Below, one piece after another: positions 45,701 through 57,380 of a DNA stretch of 64,000 nt. Every line of letters starts with the position of its first letter. The first letter of the stretch is position 1. The translations under genes and the position numbers were made by a program. The DNA lies in the NCBI RefSeq assembly GCF_002865645.1, contig NW_020194555.1, forward strand, positions 3,560,288 through 3,624,287, in the 5' to 3' direction. Below the pieces are notes generated by a model that made no database searches, had not been told where the DNA came from, and saw nothing but the letters and a program-made list of their open reading frames with translations. This DNA is from Hyaloscypha bicolor E. Lineage: Eukaryota; Ascomycota; Leotiomycetes; Helotiales; Hyaloscyphaceae.

Positions 45701-47376
45701 AATTTATTATATATAAGATTATTATAGCTCTTTGGATCCCGGCAGGCTTTCTAGCCCGAGGTAGTATTTAGTAATAAGTAATTTCTACTAGTTATTTCTC
45801 CTGGAATTACCGATTTTTAATTAAAAGAAGCCTATTCTCTTATTTTATATATTACTCGGTAAGATTCCTAAAAGTATTAAACTTCTTATTACCCAAGCTT
45901 TTAAGTAATTCGAGATTTATTTTATTTATTAAGTTATTATATTAGTTATCTAGTAACTTCCCTAGTTTTATTATTAAGTAAGTAAATTCTACCTAGAATA
46001 CCGGGAATAGCTTATTTCCTTATCTCAGGTACTAGTATACCTCTTTTACTTTCTAGTACTCTATCTCTTTACTTTTACTATAAGCTTACTAGAGAATCTT
46101 AAAAATCTATTTAGTAATTAAGATTTATCTAACTAATTCAGGTTCTAGTTAATTATAAATAAAGTTACGGGCATTTCCGGTAACTAATTATACTATATAA
46201 GTAATCTTTAGTAGTTTACTATTAAATTCAGAGAAGTTCTATATTAGTTTATTTCTTATATTAAATATCTAGTTATTAATCTAGTAATTATTCTTACCTA
46301 TAAATAGGGCAGGATCCTTAATTCTAATAAGCTATAATTAATTACTATAGATAGAAAGCGGGAGAAAGCCTTAGTATTAGTCCCTAAATAGTTCTCCTAA
46401 CAGGAATCTATAGTATTCCTGAATATCTACTTACTTAGATCTCTATTTTATTACTTCTTCTTATACTAGTCTTTCCCTTATATAAAGTCAACTAGTAATT
46501 ACTTCTAGCTTATTAACTTTCTTAGTAAGTTAGTTAATATATAAGTGAAATTTCTAATAATATTCTACTTGTTTATTAGCTATAAGGCGGTATTTATTAA
46601 TAAGGTTATCCTATATAAGTAATCTCTACTAGGCCTTATTTATTTTTAGAGTATTTATACTAATTTTGAGTTCCAAATCGGCTAGCCACTTCTTAATATC
46701 TTTTTCCGGAATAGTATTATAATAGCTTTTCTAGTAATATGGGTTTATAATATTAAAGTCCGGCTTCTCCGTTTTATTATACTAGGGCCTCTTATCTAAT
46801 ATACCTATAGTAGTAGTACTTGGCCCCGGGCTATTTATAGTAGCTTTAGAAGGGGTATTAGCTATAGAGATAAGTACTAAGTAAGTTCTTCTTATTTAAT
46901 ATTAGTAAACTATAACCGATTATTGTCTTATCTAGTTTTAAGTCAGTAGACTAAAACCGACTATTATCTTTTCTTATTTTAAATTAGTAAACTACTACCG
47001 ATTCTTCCTATACCAGGGGAGGAAGCCGGTTCTTTTACTCTTATTAGTATTAAGGAAATATTATCTACTCTAGTTAAGGATCAGGCTCCGAGATTAACCG
47101 GATTATAGAGGATAATATCTTTCTTCTTTTATATTAGTAGAGGACCGACTACTAGGAGGGGAATATTATCTGCTCTAGTTAAGGGTCAGGCTCCGAAATT
47201 AACTAGGTTATAGAGAATATTATGCTTCTAGTTAAGCTCTCTAGTTCTTTATAGTTCAAAGAGGTTATTGAATATTAAAAGCGGTATTCTATTTTCGCTT
47301 TCCAAGGACAAATACGGGTCCTTTACCGGCAGTATTATATTACCTCTATAGGCCGAGTCGAGTAAGCTTAATATTA

Positions 47377-47581
47377 TATAATAGCAGGATTAATATAATA
47401 GTCAAAGGCTCAAAGTTCAAAGAATCTCATATATTAGAAAATACTAAGCTATAGAATAAAGTAGGGAGAATGCCTTGACCTTTAGTATTATTCCGTCCAA
47501 GTAATCCTGGCTTAGCTTCGTTTTATACCTGTTTCCGATATCCTGTCCTTAGCAGATTATGCCCTTACACCAGCCGTCACA
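47377..47581 (-). repeat. 5' LTR of the retroelement (right end)
   Basis: 205 bp, starts TATAATAGCAGG in plus orientation and ends CCGTCACA. It aligns with the left LTR without gaps. Every difference I found is a transition, almost all of them C to T or G to A in this copy, so RIP hit this LTR harder. Confidence 0.92.
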
Positions 47582-49026
47582 TCTAGTAATTTTACTATCT
47601 TTACGGAATTCCTTCTTAAAACTTAAATGTCCTACAGAATTCAAATTTAAGTTCTTTAAAGAAAATGCCTTAGGAACTCCGTTATTTCTTTAGCCCTTGG
47701 GATTTCTTATTTATACTTTATTATCTTTATAAAATCCTAGATTTATTTCAATACTATTACGGGTACAGTATTCAGGGCTTGGAAAGCAAGATAGAAGGTC
47801 CCTTATAAAGACGATTCAAAGCTAAAGAAGGGAAAACTAAAATACAGGAGGCTGCGAGGGAGTATATGCACCCTATAGTGTACTAGTCCCGAAGGGGCTT
47901 AGCCTTCTAAATATCTCTAGTACATTCCAAGCATACTTCCCTAGCAAGGCGGCCGCGTCACGTGCGTCTAGGAGGCATCTGGGAATTATAATAAATACTA
48001 CTTAAAAAGAACTTATAAAGTAAACTTATCTCCGGATTCATAATTAAAGTTATTATACCGGTATTAAGAATAATAAGAGACTTTAATTTTAGTAAGATAT
48101 ATCCCGGATATATCTTATTAGTAAAATAATTCTATATTTTTATAATAGTAAGTATTAAAAGGCGAGATCTAGAGACTTTATAAATAAGCCTTATTTGTTT
48201 TAAGTTAAAGATATAAAGGAGTTAAAAGTAACTAGATAAGATATATAATAGCTTCTTCTTATTTATTAAATATTAATATATGGCATTCAAATACTCAAAT
48301 TTCTAGTATTACCTAAACCTTGTAATAAAAAACAATTATTAGATCATCTCTCATTAGTAAGAATAAAATCACGTGGTTATCTCATCGTGAACAATACCTT
48401 GTGAAACTTCTGAATAGATGTAAAGATCTGGCCATTTAGATCCCGGGAGCCTTAGACTTGGGCACGTAAAGTCGCCTCCTTAAATTTCTCCTTTGCTCCA
48501 AGATTCCAGAGTAAGCTAAGTGACGGAGCCTACCCTGGTCACCTCGATCAGCATGGTAAGATTCAAGAAGTCCAAGTCTCCTCAAAACTGTCGTTTTATT
48601 GGGTAGTTAACGCTAATCAACTTTCTAGTTGCCAGACCGGCAGTAGTATTGCAAGAACCGAATTTCCCTCCTAATGGTCACAGTTCACAGTTGTAGTAAT
48701 ATTTGTAGGTCAGATTGAGAGGACTGAGCCGGAAGTAAGAATCAGGTGGGAGTCAATGAGGTGGAAGTCTCTGAGTCATTGTGGTGAAAGCCAGCGTGAA
48801 TTTGGAGATATAATAGCTTGGATCTACTAATAGTATCTGAAAACCGGTGGCCAGTTCTTGGATTGGAGAGGAACTTGAAGATTTTGGATCCTGAAGTCAG
48901 CCTGTGCATTAAATTGATGCCGTTACATTGAAATCACTCTCGCACTTTGAAGTCAGGGTAGTAAAGTTAATAAAACTAAAATTACAGATTATATTACATC
49001 TACCTATTCCACATACCGTATATCAT
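47582..49026. other. AT-rich gene desert flanking the retroelement
   Basis: No gene. 47582-48360 is AT-rich like the element interior but outside its LTR, so it may be older RIP-damaged repeat. A small GC-rich island (about 47940-47975, ggcggccgcgtcacgtg) stands out. Ordinary composition resumes at about 48400. Confidence 0.45.
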
Positions 49027-49531
49027 GGTATCATGAATCAATTTTCTCTTTCTTGAGTGCCGTATGGGGTTAGTTAGCTTGCTGCTCTTGCTCTGTCGCT
49101 AATCACCCTCTGTTCACCCTCAGCTTAGTCACCTCGCCTGAGTAACTTGAGCACCCTGGGCAGCTCACCTGAGCAGGGCTGATCATCCTGAGTAAGATTT
49201 ACTACATCGTCACGTCTTTTAACTTCTCGCTTTCTCACTAATCACACTTGCTCTGACCTCTATTCTCTCACATCACTTTTGTCAAGTTTTAATGACAATG
49301 CTCAAGGAGCCTAAACAAACCTAAGGAACCTCAAGTGGACACTTTCCAAAAATATATTCACCGCTTTACTACCATGTAAGTTGGATCAACATAGATCCCC
49401 TGAGGAGAGTACTTTTCTTCCCTTTATAAATTCCTTCCTGCTGTATATGTTATGATCTGAATACCTCCCTTCTCAATCTCATCGTTTGATTGACTTTGTC
49501 ACTCAAGAAGAGAAAATTGATTCATGATACT
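49027..49531. mobile_element. 505-bp non-autonomous element with about 31-bp terminal inverted repeats
   Basis: GTATCATGAATCAATTTTCT (49028 on) through CTTTCTTGAGTG recurs inverted at the right end as CACTCAAGAAGAGAAAATTG (49500 on) through ATTCATGATAC, differing by one T. The interior has no coding frame. Its left 150 bases match 62855-63055 (another copy, where the right inverted repeat is not seen). MITE-like structure; the transposase family is unknown and no clear target duplication is visible. Confidence 0.7.
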
Positions 49532-49869
49532 TAAGTATCGTTGCCGAGCCCCTGTCCTCGGTCGACTCCTTAGCGGGAAGCTGTACGTCCACATCTACAG
49601 TACTACCAACGAATAATTATGGACCATACAGGAATATAATCAACTTAGTAATGAACAACCAATTGACATCCGTCAGAACACCGCGTCGTGATGCGTCGAT
49701 TGTTTCATGGAACGCGGGGTGCTCGGCCGCGAGACAGTGAGGTGAGAAACCAGCGTGAATCCGCTAATTTAGCGCCGTTCAGTATATCATCTTATTTCAT
49801 AACTCCAAAGCAACAAAAGAAACCCCATAGGAGTGCTCTGCCCAGTGCCAATCTTTTTTCCAGGTTCAA

Positions 49870-50782
49870 CTAGAATAAGATTTGGGTCAATCGTGCATGA
49901 CCAAGTTGCTCGCAATAATACGGCTTTATTGCACCAAGTAGTCGCGTCCCCCAATCATTCCGCCAGTCACAAATATAGAACGCCTTTACGAACTCCCAGT
50001 GCTCTGGATACCATCCTGCCATTTCCCAATCAATAATCCCCTTCACGTGGCCATCCTTTATTATAATATTATCTGGCTGGAAATCCGCATGTGTAAAGAC
50101 AATCTTGTGTTTGTGTGCGACTAGCATGCCTGTTATATAAGGCTTTACGTGGCCCTTATGGGTAGTACAATAGGCATCGATAAGGGTAGCGTTAAAGTCG
50201 TCTTCGGATGGAAAGGGACCTATGTTATTACGGTTACTTTCTTCATCTAACACGTGATTTATAATAACGGTAGAGCCAAGTACCTTTATTGGGCTGATAC
50301 TCCAGAATAACATCCATTACCGGGCTGTTGTTAATAGATCCAATATAAGTACCTCCCGGCACAGCTCGCAACTGTTCCAGGTAACCTTGAAGCTCGTGCA
50401 TTACACATGACTTCTCGTCGTCGCCCAAATTAACCCATTCTTTCTCCAAAGTTTGACCCTCCACAAAATCTAGAAAAATGTAGGTATCATATTTTGAAGC
50501 CCACTCCTCATCTCGCTCCTCGAATGGCCCATGTGTGTACGCGGCGTAGACCCGCGGTACCGGAATCAATGTGTGATGCCGTACGAACTCCAGCGTCCTG
50601 GCTTCGCTCATATGCACGCTATCTCCGTACTTCATAACCATGGTCGGCGAGATTTTCACGATCTTGACGCCGCCACGCAAGAATACGCGTTCCTGGGGCA
50701 TGCGGGACGCAGCTTCGGGGGTGATGAGCTCGAAGTCAGGCGCTTTGATATGTACACTGATCTCTGGGCTTGAAGGACCCAT
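49870..50782 (-). CDS. aminoglycoside phosphotransferase (APH)-family small-molecule kinase
   Basis: 282 aa from exons 50782..50284 and 50219..49870 (64-nt intron, phase 1, joining QPNK|GPFP). The protein-kinase-like fold is complete: VKIVKISPTMVMKYGD (Lys of strand 3), SEARTLEFVRHHTLIPVPRVYAAY (helix C and hinge), YIFLDFVEGQTLEKEW, then catalytic loop FTHADFQPDNIII (HxDxxxxN) and GIIDWEMAGWYPEHWEF carrying the metal-binding Asp. Fungal members are numerous and phosphorylate unknown small molecules; drug resistance is not implied. The second exon had been hidden by a frame change. An upstream in-frame ATG at 50932 would add 50 residues with no similarity to the fold, so 50782 is preferred. 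It is an isolated gene in repeat-rich DNA. Confidence 0.88.
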
Positions 50783-52346
50783 AGTAGCGGTCGCTGGAGT
50801 TTGGGGGCAGAGACCAGATTTGCAAATACGTTCGAGTGAGTTCGGATGCGTTTGAGATATCAGTCTTAAGATGCGAAGGGCGGGAAGTCGTTGAAGGTTG
50901 GTTAATTTAAGCGAAGGCTCGTAATTTGTCATGCTACTTTTCTTGTATGCACTCAGCAACTTTCTCTCCCACGGTAGTATTCCTATCCAAGAAGTAATTA
51001 AAGAGATTCGGCAATACTGGCAGGCTTCAAGTGACTTGAAGTTAGGTGCCTATAGATTTTAGACCATATTTACAAAGGCTCAACTTCGGAAATTGGAACC
51101 TTTTTATTAAAGGGCGAAAAGGTATGCCTTTCATAGCTCAGCCTAGATATACTTTCCGTATCTTACGATGGAAGTAAAGTGTGAGAATGAAGGGCTTAAT
51201 ATTGCAGATCGATAAAAGGCTCGTAGCTCTAGTATTGCTATTAAATAAGTAGTCGATCTGTACTGTAAGGTATTCTAATATTACGAACTTAATCGAAAGA
51301 TCCTCTCGTTTTCCGTTTCGCATAACTAAGAGGCTATCAAGATCTATATATAGTTACTACCCTATTATTAATAGAGACCAGACTTTCGTCTACCATTACA
51401 CTATTAAAAAGTTTGATATTACGAATAAAGATAGTAAAGATAAGTGGACGGCTTAAATATTTACGAGGAATACTTACAACATCTATAGTCCGGTACACTT
51501 TAAGAAACCCCGCTCAGCCGTTAATCAACTACCTGATCCTCTATCCGACTAACATTAACTACAGCCCTCGGATCTCGCAATATTATCTCAGCCGGGTAAG
51601 GAAGATAACTAATCGGATATAGTCGACTCCCAAGAGCCTCTGCAATTATCCTAGACATTCCAGCCATTATATAAAAAGTCAAGAAGCAACTAATCGTAAG
51701 CAAAATAGGAAACATTTGACTAGTGGACTTTGTAAGGGCCAAATAGTACTCTTGAAGCACTCTAGGGCACGGGGTTACGCTTATTAGCACCAATAGCGAG
51801 TCGTTTTTTACATCCTTGTGTTAATGTGCATTCGTTATAGTCACGATGGGTAAAGGGTAAAGCAGCAAGATTGCGGCAATAGCTCTGCCATTTAGGGAAA
51901 GAATAGGTAAATACATGGTAAAGAGGACTGGACGTCAGCAATGTTTTGCTAGGTTTTGAGGAAGGTGAATAGTACAATGCAACTATATCATCATTGATAT
52001 ATCTTTCTCCTCAGGCATCGATAGCAGCCACATCATATCTAATATTCTAGTTCCTCGGGCATTCGTGGCAATGGCATCAGGCACGATATATCCTGATCCT
52101 CTGGCCCTGGTGACAGCCACATTATTTCCATTCAGACGCTAGTGGATCCAGATTTTTCTATCCATGTAATAGAGACCCGTGACTCACATTGAAGTCAATA
52201 CAACCCACCGTAGGCCTAAATTACTAGTCACGTAACCTTTAACAAGAGAGATCCAAAATTGCTCCAGCTAGACCCTATAAGGGAACAGAAACGAATTCCC
52301 GGGCAAAATTCGGTAAGGAAACTACAACCGGGGCAGGCAGAAGGCC
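50783..52346. other. repeat-like, gene-free stretch
   Basis: No supportable gene. AT-rich with frequent TA steps from 51050 to 51500. Around 52010-52140 there are three imperfect units beginning CTCAGGCAT, CTCGGGCAT and CTCTGGCCC, spaced about 45-50 bases. Function unknown. Confidence 0.35.
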
Positions 52347-52496
52347 AAAATGATTTCATATTCTAGTGCGCAGGCTTGCTCAGGCTCTGCTCCGGCATGC
52401 TCGCCCTCAGCTCAGGTTAAAGCAGCAGTTGCTCACGTCCGGAGACTAAAATAGAATTAGCTAAAAGGAAGATAAATTCTGCGTCTATAGGTATTC
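52347..52496. repeat. CTCAGG-rich dispersed repeat, partial copy
   Basis: Matches 62670-62860: it begins aaaatg, contains GCTCAGGCTCTGCTC, then a conserved block GTTAAAGCAGCAGTTGCTCA and GTCCGGAGACTAAAATA, and ends TATAGGTAT. The copy here has fewer CTCAGG units. Confidence 0.7.
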
Positions 52497-53264
52497 TGGG
52501 TATATTTAGCAAGCCGCTTCAAAGTCCGATTCTGGTCCAGATACAAGTATCGAATGGTAGGTTTCAACTCTTGCCAGCCTTGCTTCGAGAGCATATAACT
52601 ACCCGTAGTTAATATATTTGTCCCAGGGAGAATCTCGAGGCTCGAACTAGAGCTCGAAGACATAACTTTACTAATACTTGGAGAATATTATAGTATTAAT
52701 ATAATAGGGATATGGAGCTATAGTATAAAAACTATAAGTGCAAAGAATAAAGCTATTTGCAAGGCTTGGTGAAAGGCACACCTTGGGCAAGAGCAGTAAA
52801 TATGCGTTATACCCAAGGAGGTGAGTATATATATAGGGCCGCGAGATAGTATATAAGAAATAGGGTCTTATATGAAAAAAATCACAAAAGCGACAATTTT
52901 TGAATGTGGAAGGCTAGGAGGGACCAAACAGTTTTCTCTTTATATAAGCACCTGTTCTAAGGTCTGCCCAGAGAGGGTACTTATATATTCTAAACAGAGT
53001 TAGCCTCCTGTCATTACCACTTTCGGCGTCGGTGTGCACCCATGTTTTAGGAATGCTACGCGAGCAGAACAGGGATGTTGCAGGGGTTGGCAGGGGCGCA
53101 CTCCTTTTGTATTTATTGGCCGCTAGCCTTGGATTTCTAATTGGCCATTTTCGATTGCCGTAACTTTGACCTTAGCCCAGTGGCCTTACATAATTCTCCA
53201 CGACCAACTTCTCTCTGAAAATTCATCGTCTCCGGCAGAGGAAAAACAACAGGAGCAAGTGATC
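52497..53264. other. promoter side of the Zn2Cys6 gene
   Basis: No gene. AT-rich to about 52900, then a normal fungal promoter composition. The leader just before 53265 is A-rich (gaggaaaaacaacaggagcaa). Confidence 0.4.
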
Positions 53265-55282
53265 ATGTCAACCAATGCCAATGTATCTTCGACTCGGCAA
53301 AGGGCCACCTTAGCATGCGATGTGTGTCGCTCTAGAAGAACAAAATGCGATGGCGTCAAGCCGTCTTGTTCGTTTTGCGAAGCACACGGCATACTATGCA
53401 ACTATCGTAGCGCCGCTCCTCTGGCTCCGTCAAGGTCAGTCAAACAGCAATCTCATAAAAATATATTGAACTAAACCTTCCACAGGACTGAACAGGAACT
53501 TTCTTCCATAAAGGAGCGCTTGGAATATATGTGCAGCTTGTTGTCCAATTCCGGGATTTCAGGGAGCATTGCAGGCATCTCTTTACCTAGATTTGGTGGA
53601 TATCCCATGGATGAGTCAATCATCAGTCGGAATTGGCGGTCAGAGTTTCCTTTTATGACAATTCAAACGCCTTCGATGATGCTCCTGCTTGGGCTCAATC
53701 CAAGGCTTGCGGCTCAAATGGTCACAGAGGAGAGGACTGGTGTGTCCACCTTGACGCCACCTGGGGAATTTCGTGGCTTTAAAATTCAGTACCAAGATGC
53801 AATAAGGTAAGTAATTGCCAGGAATCGATCGTCCTCGGGGCCTGACATAATCTCTTAGTGCGTTTGGGACATTCTACAAGAAGATACATCACTGGTACCC
53901 TGTCTTGCCCCCTGACTGTTTTGACATCTATCTCGACAAGATCAGTGGCAATCTTGATTCTTCCTCGGACTCCTGTCTTGTTCTTCTTATAGCTGCTATT
54001 GGTTCAGTAGCTCAATGTTCTTCCTTTTCAGTTGCCTATGAACAGCAACCTGATGCCAGCTTTATTGCAGGAGCTCTGTCGATGCTCCCGAATGTGAATT
54101 TTGAGTTCAGTTTAAGGAGCGTTCAATGCCTTGTTCTTCTGAGCATATATTATAATTGCATTGGAAAACCATGTCAGGCGCATGACTACATCTTGATGGC
54201 TTCCTATAAGGCGCAAGCCCTTTTCAAATGGTAATTTAAATCTCTACTTTGACATGTTGAGTGCTTGTTGATTTCCTTTTGCCAGCCACCTTTACGACGG
54301 CGACGATGCGACGATGGAAATCCTCAGGAGGTCTTTTTGGTCTATTCTTCTAATTGAAACGTATGTTTCTGTGTTGATCCCAAGGCTTCGGAGTGCGAAA
54401 CTAATGGCCCCACAGGGAACTGGGCTATCATATCGATATGCCTGAAAGCAACATATGGAAATTCGATGATCGAATCCTTCTTCCAGGAGTACACGACAGT
54501 TGGCAACCATTTCGTGATGATCAGCGCCACTTACTAGACCAAATACTGCTGCCTGACCACTCCGCAATCACCCCAAACGATGCGAAAGCCTACTTCTTAG
54601 CCGAAATCTCGATGTGCCGCATGATTCGACGCTGCACTACTTCTGTGACGATATCTCATAATAAAGAGGTCTATGCCCCCATAGTTGCCGTCGAGCTTGC
54701 GCACCAACTCGAGAGCTGGTATGACCATCTTCCCCTTGGCCTTCGCTTCGAGCGCAGTGCTATACCCGCCCCCGATGACGCCATGCATTATGCCAGTCCG
54801 CACTCGCTTTCCACCCTGGCTGCCGTTACCAACTTTCTGCAGATGCAATACCACCTTGTTCTTGCAGGTATCTATTGGCCTGCGATTTACAGTATAATAT
54901 ATTCAGATACACCGGCGGCAAAAACTCTTGCCGACAGCGCGCTATTTTTCGGAGCATACACCGGCTTTATCACCAGTGCAGCAGGAGCCATACGATCTTG
55001 TCCGCAAGGCCCTTGGAGTATTCACGCTAGGTAAGTTCGTAAACAATAGTTTCTTCGAGATGCTTGGTTTTATCTAATCAGTCTTACAGTATTTTCATAA
55101 CAACAATGGCAGCCCTTAAAGGCACCCAATCACCCAGCCTTCGTCCCGTTATCTCATCGACTGTCATACGGTGTTTTACCGTCGCTGCAGAAATTTTCCA
55201 AACTTCCCAAGCTATACCACTTAGCCCTTCCCTGCGTAGAATCAGATCGATCTTGACGGAGCATGTGGGAAACAAGATCTGA
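53265..55282 (+). CDS. Zn2Cys6 transcription factor, likely regulator of the adjacent fructan genes
   Basis: 581 aa from six exons: 53265..53434, 53486..53806, 53859..54230, 54286..54360, 54416..55030 and 55090..55282; all five introns keep phase 2. N-terminus: CDVCRSRRTKCDGVKPSCSF then CEAHGILC, a canonical C-x2-C-x6-C-x6-C-x2-C-x6-C binuclear zinc cluster (about residues 18-45). A short coiled coil (QELSSIKERLEYMCSLL) follows, then the fungal-specific middle domain starting FGTFYKKIHHWYPVLPPDCF. It converges on the sugar transporter (320 bases between stop codons), which is divergent from the GH32 gene. That is the usual layout of a sugar-use cluster with its own regulator, as with InuR/AmyR-type factors. 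Target assignment is inference from position. Confidence 0.9.
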
Positions 55283-55602
55283 ATCGAAAGTTCAGTGTCT
55301 TGCATTAAGAATGAAAGTGATCGCCAATAGAACCTCCTTTAACGTGTTATTATTTGAAGAAGGATCTGTGAATTATTCATCCATATCAATCGCTATTGTT
55401 GATCTATATCGCGGTACTTCTTTACTTCGGTAGCATTGACGTTGCAAGGCAGGAAAGTTCTCAGACACTACTGATTCATTTCCTGTAATATAACACAAAA
55501 CTCTAGTTACCGCCCCTCTCACCATCCACACACCAGAAGAATTAGCCCCATATCTTCTCTCACTTGCAGGAGGCAAGAATTCGTACTCGCCAACCCGGCA
55601 GT

Positions 55603-57380
55603 CTACACATCCTGGGTCGTCTCGACTTCAGCCGGTTCAATACCCTTCTTCTCACCCTCTTGAATCTCCCTGAAGGTGGTGGTAGGAACCCATCCCACGC
55701 TCTGTCTTGCATCGCTTACCTCTGCATAAAGTTCATCCACTTGCTCCAACGTGAGGCCTTTGGTTTCATAGATCATAAAATACACGAACGCGATGCAAAT
55801 AAAGCAACAGCCTCCCCAGATGAAGAAAATTTTTGACTGGAGGTTCGCATCGCCTGGCCCATAATTCACGAGGTATGGGGTACTGTATGCGATAGCCCAG
55901 TTGAGAAGCCAGTTCGAGGCTGTTGTCATTGATAACGACTTGGCGCGAACTTTCAAAGGGAAGATCTCGCCGGTGACGACCCTGTGAAAAGATGAACTTG
56001 TTAGTTTTGTTTGGTACCGGATAGTTTTGAGTCGGTGTAGATATAGCGCAAGACTTACCATGCGATGGGGCCCCAGGATGCTGCGAAGAAGAAGATGTAA
56101 ATGCAGATGAAGGCGATAGCTGCTTTTTGCGCCGCGAGGTTGTGCACAATGATGTTTCCTGCAGCGTCCTGGCTAGTAGTAGTCGTCCCCAGAATGGCGA
56201 CTAGGAACTGGGAGATGCACATTCCTACAGCTCCCCAGAAAAGGACGGGACGGCGACCCCACTTGTCAATAGCGTACAGTCCGGGGAATGTAGAGGCAGT
56301 ATTAACACAATTGGTTATCAAGCTGATGACGAAAGAATTGTGAAAACCAGAGTTTTTGAAGAATTGGGTCCCGTAGTAGAAGATAAAGTTGATACCAGTA
56401 AGCTGTTGCAGGGCTTGAAGGAGACACCCTGTGAGAAGACGTTTGAGGAGGTTTCCCTTGAAACAATCCAAGTAAGTTGCTTTTCCTAGGCTTAATTCGT
56501 ATTCGTGATTTGCTTGAATCTCGGCAAGTTCTTCGGTGACAGCGGGATCGGCCTCAGGAAGACGCCTGATTCTGGCGAGTGCCTTGGTAGCAGCAGCAAG
56601 GTTATTTCTTTTAATCATGTAGCGAGGGGTATCGGGGAGAATCAACATTCCACTAATAAGGATAATGGCCCAGGCGAATTGAACAGCAATTGGTATGCGA
56701 TATGAACCTGTGTCGTTCCGATCGTGTGTTGCATTATTGACAATTGAAGCAAGTAGAAGCCCGATAGTAATGGCCAACTGATATGAGCCGACGATAACTC
56801 CACGGATCCACTTTGGAGCGGTCTCGGATTGATAGAGGGGAACTGTACACGTTATTTAATGGAATGCTCAAAACCAAGTCGCCTGGTTTCACTTACTCAT
56901 AGCAGAGATCAAGCCAACACCAAAGCCAGCAAAGAATCGGCCGGCGGCGAAGAGAGGTATAGCTGTCGCCGCTGTTTGCAGAACGACTCCAAAGATAAAG
57001 ATTAATGTTGAGGAAATGAGACCAAATCGGCGACCAATAGCATCTGCAATTGGTGCGGCAGTGAGGGCGCCGAAGAATGTTCCGGCCGATAAAATTGAGA
57101 CGATCGTGGCAGACTGTGAAGCTGTGATATTGAGATTGCCATCACTGTCTTTATAGCCAGTGGAGAACTCGCGATCCCAGTACTTCATGGCAAGAATGCC
57201 GCTGATTGTACCAGTATCATATCTGTTGATGGCCAGAATGAGCGTTCGACATTAGGAGAGCAGAGAATGAGTGTTGGTCTACCCAAACAGAACACCACCA
57301 AATGCTACGAACAACCCTATCAAGATGGCAGGCCAAGATTTCCCTGGTGTGCCTTCGGGCTTCCTCAGCATGAGACCCAT
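55603..57380 (-). CDS. MFS sugar transporter (hexose/fructose porter family)
   Basis: 528 aa from exons 57380..57283, 57222..56897, 56842..56059 and 55981..55603. Sugar-porter signatures in order: FVAFGGVLFGYDTGTISGI (TM1), IADAIGRRFG (loop 2-3 motif), FGVGLISAM, LPDTPRYMIKR (the P-x-SPR-like motif, here DTPRY), QQLTGINFIFYYG (TM7, QQxxGxN), DKWGRRP, and YETKGLTLEQVDELYAE (PETKG). No key residue is missing. A splice acceptor-like CATTCATAG just before the ATG means an additional 5' exon cannot be excluded. It is divergent from the GH32 gene and shares its promoter, so import of released fructose or a short fructan is the likely job. Confidence 0.92.

Larger units (their letters stand above)
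39574..47581 (-). mobile_element. Ty3/gypsy LTR retrotransposon, complete but RIP-inactivated
   Basis: An 8.0-kb element with 205-bp LTRs and a perfect 5-bp target duplication TCTAG (39569-39573 and 47582-47586). It reads on the minus strand: gag-side zinc knuckle at about 45568-45632, reverse transcriptase near 43855-43920, integrase near 42510-42720, which gives the Ty3 order (RT before IN). In the knuckle, two Cys and the His are now Tyr and only the last Cys (ICPD) remains. The RT catalytic box reads YINNILIFS, with both Asp replaced by Asn. In integrase the segment SYKPRNKILDLL...VPLKT-stop-DNLFIDF keeps the family pattern with TGG to TAG. All these changes are G:C to A:T transitions, the mark of RIP. 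The interior is extremely AT-rich with stops in all frames. Confidence 0.92.

Noticed and set aside
52010..52140. Possible CRISPR-like or tandem array
   Set aside because: Only three imperfect units with unequal spacing in a fungal genome; not an array of identical repeats.
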